Below are positions 1 through 8,229 of a stretch of DNA of 21,208 nucleotides, in pieces. A program made the translations under genes and the position numbers. The notes below the pieces were generated by a model that was not told where the DNA came from, searched no databases, and saw only the letters and a list, made by a program, of their open reading frames with translations. The DNA is from CAZSDW01 sp964605705 (GTDB lineage Bacteria; Fidelibacterota; UBA2242): positions 1-21,208 of the forward strand of contig CAZSDW010000046.1 of NCBI GenBank assembly GCA_964605705.1, in the 5' to 3' direction. The number at the start of each line of letters is the position of its first letter. The stretch's first letter is position 1.

Positions 1-10
1 GAAACGGGTG

Positions 11-57
11 TGGGCGCTACAAGATTCGAACTTGTGACCCCCTGCTTGTAAGGCATA
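11..57 (-). pseudogene. 3' half of tRNA-Val(UAC), candidate att site
   Basis: Read on the minus strand this is a good tRNA 3' half. It has a 7-nt anticodon loop CTTACAA with anticodon TAC (valine, 48-50), a 3' anticodon strand GCAGG (41-45), a variable loop (36-40), a perfect 5-bp T stem ACAAG/CTTGT (19-23 and 31-35) around loop TTCGAAT, a 3' acceptor strand AGCGCCC (12-18) and discriminator A (11). CCA is not encoded. The 5' half is missing: the 5' anticodon strand (53-57) pairs only partly, and no GGGCGCT acceptor strand or D arm is found upstream. Tyrosine integrases commonly use exactly this part of a tRNA as their crossover core, so a duplicated att end is the best explanation. A decayed tRNA gene is the alternative. 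Confidence 0.7.
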
Positions 58-522
58 TCTCCAGTCCCCTGTCCTATACGGATTATCAGGCACTTACAGG
101 CTTAAGTGACTAAAAAGTGTAACATTTGGAAATGATTTATCAGGTAAATATCGTGTCCCTAACAATAATTTTTATATTTGAATCAGAGCTTGAAGAATTC
201 TAAAACCGCAGGAAAAATTTCCTGTCTGAAACACAAAAGAAGCTAAAAACCGGATACTGACGGATTACCAATATTATTTATCGAGGGAACGCAAAGAATT
301 GCTAATCCTTCATGAAAAATTAACTATGTCTATAACAGAATTGGATTTATGTTGTTTACGATGTATACAGAACGGGTGAGCATCTAAGCCTAGATCAGGG
401 GATTGCAGGTTTTTCCGAAGGTCACAAAGGACTCCTACGGAGAACTCCCTTGGAGGAATCCTGCCTGAAAATACTCCCTAATCTTGCAGATTATTTCAAA
501 CCTTTTATAGTCGCGGATGATA
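58..522. other. Non-coding left spacer with several small inverted repeats
   Basis: No convincing gene is seen in these 465 bp. The stretch contains inverted repeats at 91-108 (CACTTA/TAAGTG), 209-224 (CAGGAAA/TTTCCTG, 2-nt centre), 382-395 (ATCTA/TAGAT), 428-462 (AGGACTCC against GGAG-gaa-TCCT) and 479-493 (TAATCT/AGATTA). An open plus-strand frame at 230-382 has no start with a ribosome binding site and no recognisable protein. The sequence lies between the tRNA fragment and the 3' end of the last operon gene, so it could hold the operon terminator, recombinase binding sites or relics of an element. No hairpin is followed by a clean T tract on the minus strand. Confidence 0.4.
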
Positions 523-3500
523 TTACTCTGTCAGCATCCAGGCAGAATCGAAGAAATCCTTCCGTTCGATAATGACTTTCTTTTGCTCAACAGTATAAAT
601 AAGATAATCGGCTACCGGTTCTTTCAGGATATCAAAATTATCAAGGTTTTCCGGAAAAATGTCGATGCGCACATAATGATCCGGACTCACTGGATTCGGA
701 TAAATCATCCGTAAACCACGCGATACAATCGGATATGATTTCTGCATAATAAATTCAGTTTTCGTGAATTCGACAGGTAGTTTATAACTAATTTTTCCCA
801 AGTATGTATTTTCAGCAGGAGTGCCAATTAAATGCAAATTATAATTGTCAATTGTTTTCATATCCAGCAATGAATCGGGGATTAACATCGGCTCCATGTC
901 GAATTGGGCATAATATTTCAGAATTTCTTGTCCAATTTTTCGCAGCCGAGTACCACCATCGGGATTTCTTGTACCGTACACAATTATGAATGGGCTTCGC
1001 TCAGCATCAATCCATGGTCCCTCAAGACCTTTATACTTATTTAATCCTTCGATAGGTTTTGTCCCGGTTTTCCATCTGTTATCATTATCTTGGGAAAGCG
1101 TGATCCATCCACCGGAATTTTTCAAACCGATCTTTTGTTCGTCTATATTTATTGTCACAGATTTGTTTTTTGTCAGGGATGAATGTGCCAAATCAATCCG
1201 GAGTTCATCAATGTTGACCGTGGTAATTTCTATATGGTTTCTGCTTTTCAATTGTGCTTTTAACTCGGCAAAATCGTTCCAGACAATTTTGGATGTTATA
1301 TCAGTCCAATAGGCTTTGCCGTACCGTAAATAAAAACATTTATTGATAACTTTATCCGGGTATGGATCACTTTGATATCGGGTCAAACAGGGCAGGCGCT
1401 CGGCATCCGCCCGGGCATTATTCCAGGAATCATGTTTTACATTTGCAAACTCGGTATAAACATGCTCGTACTTTAAGGAATCCATTATCATTGCCATTGT
1501 CCGCGAATTTTCAACCGAAATAACCGGATCGATATCTCCATGATATATCCGGGCTGGCAAATGCAGGGCGTTTTCAATGTAATTGACCGGGCTAATGGTT
1601 TCATCATAGAAATCCAGATTAGCAATTGCTTTTCCACAGATGGGACTAATCGCTGCAAATTGGTCGGTATAATGCAAGCCAAAATGCCAGCTGCCAAATC
1701 CGCCCATTGATGCACCCATTACATAAATCCGGTTAGAATCAATTGGATACAGTTTCTTTATTTCCGAGATAACTCTAAGCACGTCCTCTTCACCGGCTCC
1801 CTGGTACCAGCAGTTACGGCGCCCATAAACCGCAACTTTGAAAACACCCAGGTCGTCCAATTCCGGGTCCTCATCCGCCCATAATAAATTTCGATATTTT
1901 TGGATCTGGTTTTCCTTTCCGTGAAGATAGATCATCAATCCATATCGTTTATTTTGGTCAAAATGATTGGGAATCATCAGGTCAAAGGGCTGAAGAGTGA
2001 AATCGATTTCCGATAAATAGCCGATTTTAATTCGACCACGCTTCTCCTGAAAATAGTCTCTTCCATTTTTGATCCAATCAATAAGCTCTTTCAGTTCCTT
2101 TTCCGTCCGGATAATATCCTTTTCATTTTCCGTTGGATTTTTACCCGCTCGTTCCAGATTTTCCAATTGTAAAAATACGGTGGCTGATAAAAGATCACCC
2201 GATTGCGGCGTTAAATACAATTCCCCCACGACGATTTGTCGATAATTACTGATTCGCTCCGGCAGGTTTTCCATTAATTTCTGACTGTTTATTTTTGCAT
2301 TGAGCAAATCCGAATTTTGCGGAAGAAACGGAACAAACGGCACTTTATTATCCTTATAGGTTTCATAACTCCAATCTTCGCCCGAGTCGACCCGAATTAC
2401 GGTTGTGCCTACTTCAATCGCCGGTAAATTTTCAACAATGTGGTGTTCGTTTTCACGCAGCCAGTCCACCGCTTCCCGCAAATATATTTGAGTGTATGCA
2501 CTCCGGGCATATATCGCTTGCTCGGCTTGAGTTATAACGACATCAGGCTTCATTACGCGAAGATATTCTGCGTCCGTCGAACCGTGAAAATGATGATTCG
2601 CTGAATACACATTGGCTTTAATATTATTCGGAAAAGTCTTCATGATTTCCCTTTGATTAGAAGCGTAAATATCCGCGTCATGATGATAGACAAATCCGTT
2701 GTATTTCAGCTGGAATGCCATAGACCGGGTATTTTCATCAGTCCCACTTGCATAGGCATTTAAAATTTTCAATTGGACACCCTCAATTTCCAGTTCATCA
2801 CCGGCATTGAAACTCTGGTAGTCCCAAAATTGTCCAACCTTAAATTTTTCCTGTATTGTAACCCCGCGATCTCCGCTATCATGATCATCATGATAATGGG
2901 TCAAAATAAAGTAGTCGATGTTTGTTATACCATTTTTAAGAAGGATCGGGATAATGACTTGATCACGGATGTAAGCTTGTCCACAATCCACCAGCATCGT
3001 TTTTCCGGTTGGGAAAATTATTAACACCGAGTTTCCGTGATCTACATCCGGTGCAATAATTGTTAAAGCCGCGGGATTCCGGCTTTCAATAACCATCAGC
3101 CGAAAATCAACGGTTTCGCCAGTATTAAAATTAATTTCAATTAAATGCTCGCCCGGCATTAATTCGGCAAGGGATTCTTTGTCAATTTTTATCAACCAGG
3201 CGTCCTCTTCAAAAGGGTACTTTTCAGAATGAAATAACAATGCTTTATCATTTATTGTAACCGATTCAATCTTGCGCCCGTAGTTGTTGACTTTCAAAAA
3301 TATATCCCGGGGCAATACAGAATAATAGATATTCCTCGTCGGAGTAATTGTCGGCTGTGTAATGGCTGGATCAATCGATATGTAATCAACTAGAATCCCA
3401 CCCTGGTTTGCAGTTAATGCAAGAGTATCTATGCCGGCATTAAGTGCTATTAATCGGTCTGTAAAAGCCCAGTCATTTGTCCAGCCGAAACCCATCCGCC

Positions 3501-3798
3501 ACTGGATCTGGTTTTTGCTGAGAATATTTTCCTTTTCACCTTTTGGCGATTGATATCTAATTTTTAAATTATACCATCCAGAATCAGGAACGCTAATTTC
3601 CCAAGTAGTTGATCCTTCATCTCCCATTTCCAGGTATTTAGCGTTTGAAGCCTGTTTGTCCGACAGCTGTTTCATGTCAACATAATGACTATCCTCAGCT
3701 TCGAAAATCTTTGGAAATTCTGCCGCTTGAATAACTTGGAAAGACAACCCAAGATTTATAAGAACATACAATGAGAAATATCTTAGTAATCGTCGCAT
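523..3798 (-). CDS. Secreted CBM / metallo-beta-lactamase / esterase fusion protein
   Basis: 1091 aa with an N-terminal signal peptide (about 1-26). Residues 30-145 look like a CBM6/CBM35 module, opening with the typical FEAED. After an Ig-like linker, residues about 245-475 form a ComEC/Rec2-like metallo-beta-lactamase fold. The metal motif HYHDDH is intact (H301, H303, D305, H306), with further likely ligands at D374/D376 and the HHFH cluster (402-405). Residues about 590-800 are an alpha/beta-hydrolase esterase: GASMGG nucleophile S697, probable acid D757 in HGDID, probable base H789. Residues 920-1091 match from memory the C-terminal domain usual in this esterase family (GPxxDA, YPNPxxP, FFDxxW), not a T9SS tail. 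A ribosome binding site AAAGGA lies 8 nt before the ATG. It is the last gene, 16 bp after the mannanase. Deacylation of decorated mannan is plausible; the role of the lactamase-fold part is unknown. Confidence 0.85.
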   Translation of the reverse strand: MRRLLRYFSLYVLINLGLSFQVIQAAEFPKIFEAEDSHYVDMKQLSDKQASNAKYLEMGDEGSTTWEISVPDSGWYNLKIRYQSPKGEKENILSKNQIQWRMGFGWTNDWAFTDRLIALNAGIDTLALTANQGGILVDYISIDPAITQPTITPTRNIYYSVLPRDIFLKVNNYGRKIESVTINDKALLFHSEKYPFEEDAWLIKIDKESLAELMPGEHLIEINFNTGETVDFRLMVIESRNPAALTIIAPDVDHGNSVLIIFPTGKTMLVDCGQAYIRDQVIIPILLKNGITNIDYFILTHYHDDHDSGDRGVTIQEKFKVGQFWDYQSFNAGDELEIEGVQLKILNAYASGTDENTRSMAFQLKYNGFVYHHDADIYASNQREIMKTFPNNIKANVYSANHHFHGSTDAEYLRVMKPDVVITQAEQAIYARSAYTQIYLREAVDWLRENEHHIVENLPAIEVGTTVIRVDSGEDWSYETYKDNKVPFVPFLPQNSDLLNAKINSQKLMENLPERISNYRQIVVGELYLTPQSGDLLSATVFLQLENLERAGKNPTENEKDIIRTEKELKELIDWIKNGRDYFQEKRGRIKIGYLSEIDFTLQPFDLMIPNHFDQNKRYGLMIYLHGKENQIQKYRNLLWADEDPELDDLGVFKVAVYGRRNCWYQGAGEEDVLRVISEIKKLYPIDSNRIYVMGASMGGFGSWHFGLHYTDQFAAISPICGKAIANLDFYDETISPVNYIENALHLPARIYHGDIDPVISVENSRTMAMIMDSLKYEHVYTEFANVKHDSWNNARADAERLPCLTRYQSDPYPDKVINKCFYLRYGKAYWTDITSKIVWNDFAELKAQLKSRNHIEITTVNIDELRIDLAHSSLTKNKSVTINIDEQKIGLKNSGGWITLSQDNDNRWKTGTKPIEGLNKYKGLEGPWIDAERSPFIIVYGTRNPDGGTRLRKIGQEILKYYAQFDMEPMLIPDSLLDMKTIDNYNLHLIGTPAENTYLGKISYKLPVEFTKTEFIMQKSYPIVSRGLRMIYPNPVSPDHYVRIDIFPENLDNFDILKEPVADYLIYTVEQKKVIIERKDFFDSAWMLTE

Positions 3799-3814
3799 TA
3801 TTAAATCCTTTATT

Positions 3815-6727
3815 CTACTTTAGTAACAGTATTTTGCGGATTTTCGCAGTTCCATCCGCGGAAATATGTAAAAAATATACTCCTGTTGCTAAATCACCGG
3901 CATTAAAATTAATTCTGTACATTCCGGAGTTTTGCCAGGACGAAACCAATGTGCGAACCTGACGCCCTAAAATATCATAGATTATTATATTTACGTCAGT
4001 ACCTTTTGGTAAATAATATTGGATAATCGTTTCCAGGTTGAATGGATTAGGATAGTTCGGATAGAGTGTTATTTTGCCTGGCAATGCAAACTTATCATCG
4101 GATAGAATATCCAATGATCCAACCGTTCTCTCAGGTGGTTGTTGACCCGTATCAGAATAGTACCAATCATTCCCATAATCAATTTTTATTTCCGGGGCAA
4201 TCATTTTCAGATCAAATAAGTGATCAGCGGAATCCAGTCGGGCTTGATGAATTTCTACCGAAATCCAGTTTTCACCATCAACCAGGTACTGGCAATCTTC
4301 AGCCGTAAGCGTCCGGGTTAAAAATGATACATCCGACAGGATTGCCCAGTCTGAATAGCTTATTTCTCCCGACGGGACACTATACCGGTCAACTTCATGT
4401 CCGTTTATGTAAATGACAAAACCATTGTCAAAATTTATGAACACAATCAATTGTTTCTGAATCGAAGCATCATCGACTGTAAATGCTTTTTTAAAATAAC
4501 TGGTCCTGACCGGATTAATTTCCGTCGTTCCATTTCCCTCACCCAGAAAGACAAAGGGTGCCGGCGCATAAGACCAGTCCTGAACAGTATAACGGCTGTC
4601 ATGCCAGTAAACCGGTCTTTGCAGTGTATCAATCGTAAAATCGATTGTCCTTGATTCAGTACTCGCATTCCCGGAATAATCCCTGGCTCTAATATACAGA
4701 CGAAATCTGTCGCCTTGTGAACCGCTTAGCATAGTAGAGTGATACAATGTCCCCTGACCCATTTCAAAGTCATTCGGCATATCGTTAAAAGACTGATCGA
4801 CAGTACTATATCGCAGGAATGCCTTTTCATTGGTAGTAATGGAAACGGTAATCTCCAATTCCACAGCAGTAACAGAATCTTCAGGAAATGATACAAAAGC
4901 CGGGGCAGTTATATCAGATGAACTCAGCTGATACATATTGGGCAGATTGTCTTCGAATAAGGTGAATGGATCGCGGTAGAATTCCAGGAAATCCGGTACC
5001 GTCGGATGCCCCGGGTAGGGTGCAAAATGATGCTCTTCGTAGGAATTTCGCCATATCGCGGCATAAGCGATATTTATCGCAATACTGTCACTTTTAATAG
5101 GATTCAAAAAAGCATCCGTGAAAAAATCGGTTTGCGGCAGGTTTTCCTGTCCTGTTTCGGTAAGCGCTGCGACTTTATCATCATCTCGGGCTGCTTCGAC
5201 GCAGTAGCGTAATGTTTCCTGGAACTCCTGTTTTTCAGATACGGTGATATTATCAGTGAAATAATCATCAACACCGAAGATGTCGATATAATCGACGCCC
5301 GGAAAAATGTTATAATAATCATCTTTACTATTGATATACTGACCGGCTGGTGAAAGGGCAAACAATAAATTATGGACATTCAGGGAATCTCTCAGGTAGG
5401 TCACCGTAAATTGCCAAATCGTGTTGTACTGATCAACGGTACAATCGTCGGAACCCCACCAGAACCAGCCGCCGGTATGTTCATGATAGGGACGGAAAAT
5501 AATCGGAATGTTTTCACCTTGATTACCTCGTAAAGATTTAAGAAACGCTGCAATTGTATGTAACTTATCCTTATAGTAATCATGATAAATGCCACCAGGT
5601 ATCAGGGTTTTTACAATGTTTTCAAAACTTACATCGTCGTCGTTAAATCCTCGTCCCTGGGGATCAATCTGGTGCCACGAAAAGGTGCTGATTCCGCCAC
5701 GATTATAAGCAGACGTCACTCTGTAGCGAACCCGGTCCACATCGATATTCCGGGTAATTTTATTCATGTCTTCGCTGTACAACGCCGGGTAAGAACCGCA
5801 GACATCTTTCACATCGCTGCGATCGTCATCACCACTCCAGCCGACACCGTAACCGGTCACATCATGCATTCCAAAGATCATATAATCGGGCGCCAGGCGC
5901 TTCAGATTATCCAATAAATACCGGGTTTCCCGCGTCGCCAGGGTGTCGATGGTCCCCTTCTCATTGGTATTGACCTGGGTTTCAAGAGTGACACAAGCAT
6001 CATACAGATTCCAGCTTGCCTCCTCAATGGTTTTCTGAGTATTATCATCCGCATTTAAAATGGTTTGAGCGGTAATAATTGCCGAATTTAACGCCGCTTT
6101 CGACCCGAATTTATACTGCCCTTCATCATCGCCTTCGACCGTATTATTATACAATAAATTTGCCTGCGTCAGCGCAGTTTCCAGGATAGATACATCAATA
6201 ATCGTCGTATCCACTAAATCGCCAAAACACAGGTCGTCAAGACAGACAGTACCGGACTTTGAAACCGTCGAACCACCATCCAGATAGATATACATGCGGT
6301 ACATCGCTAATGGCGGTGCGGCTTCCGGTTTCAGCAAATAGGTGTGCCAGGTATTATCTCCGGGCAGTTGTAGCTCCAACCAGTCATCGCTTTCATTTTC
6401 ATATTTGGTCTTTAAAGCCAACTCCACCTTCACATCGGATTTGACTTTTAGCGAAATAAACGGATAGCCGGACAGATCAACTGTTTCCGGTGGGAAATAA
6501 TTGATAACATCCCACTCCCCGCTACTTTCCGTTCTATGATATGAAATAACAAAAATACTGTCTTTCTCTTCGATTTCATACGTAACCAGGTGAGTCGCGG
6601 GCACCTCCCAGCCGGTCAGAGTATTGTCGTTAAAATCCTCCAGCAAACCCGTCAATTGAGCATGGAGAGTAGTCAAAATAAAAATCCAAACCAGAAAATA
6701 TCGCATTAATTTATATAAACTTTTCAT
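3815..6727 (-). CDS. Secreted GH26 endo-beta-mannanase with T9SS sorting domain
   Basis: 970 aa; signal peptide 1-24 ending LHAQ. Residues 29-170 are a jelly-roll, CBM-like module (FNDN start, CLDDLCFGD end). Residues 178-250 are a short helical FIVAR-like segment. Residues about 260-600 are a glycoside hydrolase family 26 catalytic domain: the acid/base is E416 in RPYHEHTGGWFWWG and the nucleophile is E524 in ALTETG. Family members hydrolyse beta-1,4-mannosidic bonds by a retaining mechanism. Residues 605-700 resemble an Ig-like domain and 705-845 another galactose-binding-like domain. Residues 885-970 are a T9SS type A sorting domain (LYPNYPNPFN, DILGRQVRTLV, GVYFLHI), so the enzyme is probably displayed at the surface. 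The ribosome binding site is weak. It follows the isomerase gene by 27 bp. This is the clearest indicator of the locus substrate, though some GH26 enzymes attack other glycans. Confidence 0.93.
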   Translation of the reverse strand: MKSLYKLMRYFLVWIFILTTLHAQLTGLLEDFNDNTLTGWEVPATHLVTYEIEEKDSIFVISYHRTESSGEWDVINYFPPETVDLSGYPFISLKVKSDVKVELALKTKYENESDDWLELQLPGDNTWHTYLLKPEAAPPLAMYRMYIYLDGGSTVSKSGTVCLDDLCFGDLVDTTIIDVSILETALTQANLLYNNTVEGDDEGQYKFGSKAALNSAIITAQTILNADDNTQKTIEEASWNLYDACVTLETQVNTNEKGTIDTLATRETRYLLDNLKRLAPDYMIFGMHDVTGYGVGWSGDDDRSDVKDVCGSYPALYSEDMNKITRNIDVDRVRYRVTSAYNRGGISTFSWHQIDPQGRGFNDDDVSFENIVKTLIPGGIYHDYYKDKLHTIAAFLKSLRGNQGENIPIIFRPYHEHTGGWFWWGSDDCTVDQYNTIWQFTVTYLRDSLNVHNLLFALSPAGQYINSKDDYYNIFPGVDYIDIFGVDDYFTDNITVSEKQEFQETLRYCVEAARDDDKVAALTETGQENLPQTDFFTDAFLNPIKSDSIAINIAYAAIWRNSYEEHHFAPYPGHPTVPDFLEFYRDPFTLFEDNLPNMYQLSSSDITAPAFVSFPEDSVTAVELEITVSITTNEKAFLRYSTVDQSFNDMPNDFEMGQGTLYHSTMLSGSQGDRFRLYIRARDYSGNASTESRTIDFTIDTLQRPVYWHDSRYTVQDWSYAPAPFVFLGEGNGTTEINPVRTSYFKKAFTVDDASIQKQLIVFINFDNGFVIYINGHEVDRYSVPSGEISYSDWAILSDVSFLTRTLTAEDCQYLVDGENWISVEIHQARLDSADHLFDLKMIAPEIKIDYGNDWYYSDTGQQPPERTVGSLDILSDDKFALPGKITLYPNYPNPFNLETIIQYYLPKGTDVNIIIYDILGRQVRTLVSSWQNSGMYRINFNAGDLATGVYFLHISADGTAKIRKILLLK

Positions 6728-6754
6728 CTCTATCTTTTTCTAAATTCTCCTATC

Positions 6755-8194
6755 CTACATCTTATTTGTCAGCAGAATATTATCATAATAATTGTGAATC
6801 GCCCGATAATCGGTTTTTATTTTGACCCTGTCTCTCAATTTTTGAATTAAATCGGAAATTTCGCTGCTGCGCTTTTCCTGCATCAACATCTCGTGGATCG
6901 TGTCAGATACTTCACTCAATGTGGAATTTTTAAAAAGTGCGCCCTTTTTTTGTTGATATCTTTCTTCTATCTCCTCTTCACTGACACTGATATTTTGAAC
7001 GATATCTTTGCGCAAACGCGTTTGCAATAAAATATTTTCGAAGATATTGGTCTTTCGGACAACTTCGGGATATTTACGATCTAATTTCATCAGCCTGGCT
7101 TCGTCAGTTAAAACACGGTCACGGATGACAAAATCCAAGGCAGTTTTAAAACCTTGCCGGATTGCAAAGTAAGGTATATAATTCAACTGATAAATAAATT
7201 CGCCGACGGATAATTCAAGACCATCGATGATTACCAGCGCCTGTTCCCGGTAATCCCAAAAATTTTCTTCAAGTGAGGCTATTTCTTTCGATGACAATTG
7301 GACTTCAAATATCTGATCATCAGTAGATAAATCACGAGGAAACAGGTTTGAGAATTTTTGAGATACTAAATTCAGCATGTCCGTTCGCACTTCGATCCGT
7401 TTTCCTGCCATCATGTCTGCAATATATTCAGCTGCCAACTTATCACCAATCTTTTTTTCCAGTATAAATTTCACTTTCCGGCGACGCTGCTCATATTCCT
7501 GCTGGGAAATAAGCGGATCAAGGCGATAATCGACAAGTTTTAAAATATGAAATCCATAGGATGATTTTATCGGTTTTGAAATGGCATTAAGATCAAGGCG
7601 AAAAGCCGCCTGTGCCAGTTCATATTCCAGCTGGTCCCATTGAATCCAGCCCAGGTCGCCCCCAGTCTGTGCCAGTAAACTATCCGAGAATATTACCGAT
7701 GCGGTTGCATCCCAGGATTTGCCCTCGGTTAATAATTTGTAGCAGCTATCGGCTTCCTGCAAGGTTCTGAAATATAAATGCTTAACATGCCGCTGTTGCA
7801 TAAGAAAGGAATAAACTTCTTTCAACTGTGCATCATTGACCCGGACCTTTGGTCGAATGACTTCCTGATAATGCGCTTCCCGCAGACATTTGTCCCGATA
7901 CGCATCAACTTTGTAGCGGAATTTTTCATCATTCTGCAGACCGAGCTGGCGAGCCTGAGCGGCAAGCAGCCATTGATTGATCATCTCATTTAAAAAATTT
8001 TCCCGCAACTCCGGTGAATCCATAACATTTGGTTTTTTCAGCAGCTCGATGTACGCGATGTTAAAATCTTCCAGGCGAATACGCATCCCGCCAAATTCAG
8101 CAACGACAGGGTCATCTTGATTTCCGCAGTCTGCAAAAAAAATCATGACGATTAACACTGAAACAAACCGCATCAATGTTTGGTTTCTTTTCAT
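6755..8194 (-). CDS. Parvulin-type peptidyl-prolyl isomerase (SurA/PrsA-like), probable lipoprotein
   Basis: 479 aa from ATG 8194; a GTG at 8215 would add seven residues but sits only 2 nt from its GGGA. A hydrophobic N-terminal segment ends at FADC (C23), an atypical lipobox with Asp before Cys, so lipidation is likely but not certain. Residues about 30-125 look like a SurA N-terminal helical region. Residues 135-223 form a rotamase domain with the family landmarks: H136 near its start, GGDLGW (178-183) and YGFHILKLVD with H216 near its end. The remaining 250 residues are helical and contain a second SurA_N-like stretch but no second complete rotamase domain. Such proteins help secreted or outer-membrane proteins fold in the periplasm. 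Its position between a giant exported protein and an exported mannanase suggests a chaperone dedicated to this locus (inference). Confidence 0.87.
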   Translation of the reverse strand: MKRNQTLMRFVSVLIVMIFFADCGNQDDPVVAEFGGMRIRLEDFNIAYIELLKKPNVMDSPELRENFLNEMINQWLLAAQARQLGLQNDEKFRYKVDAYRDKCLREAHYQEVIRPKVRVNDAQLKEVYSFLMQQRHVKHLYFRTLQEADSCYKLLTEGKSWDATASVIFSDSLLAQTGGDLGWIQWDQLEYELAQAAFRLDLNAISKPIKSSYGFHILKLVDYRLDPLISQQEYEQRRRKVKFILEKKIGDKLAAEYIADMMAGKRIEVRTDMLNLVSQKFSNLFPRDLSTDDQIFEVQLSSKEIASLEENFWDYREQALVIIDGLELSVGEFIYQLNYIPYFAIRQGFKTALDFVIRDRVLTDEARLMKLDRKYPEVVRKTNIFENILLQTRLRKDIVQNISVSEEEIEERYQQKKGALFKNSTLSEVSDTIHEMLMQEKRSSEISDLIQKLRDRVKIKTDYRAIHNYYDNILLTNKM

Positions 8195-8229
8195 ATCCGG
8201 ATAATTATGTATCACTTCCCTATAAAAAC

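Noticed and set aside
11..120. Group I intron interrupting the tRNA-Val anticodon loop
   Set aside because: No P7/S-type conserved core and no 5' tRNA half are found within the window on the minus strand; the split resembles an att copy more.
230..382. Open plus-strand frame of about 50 codons, possibly an integrase or transposase remnant
   Set aside because: There is no proper start and no recognisable recombinase motif; length is compatible with chance.
523..708. YPNP motif near the C-terminus of the fusion protein as a T9SS sorting signal
   Set aside because: The surrounding residues (GPWIDA, YPNPVSPDHYV, DFFDSAW) follow the C-terminal domain usual in this esterase family, and the DxLGxxVxxL and GxYxxxI strands of a sorting domain are missing.
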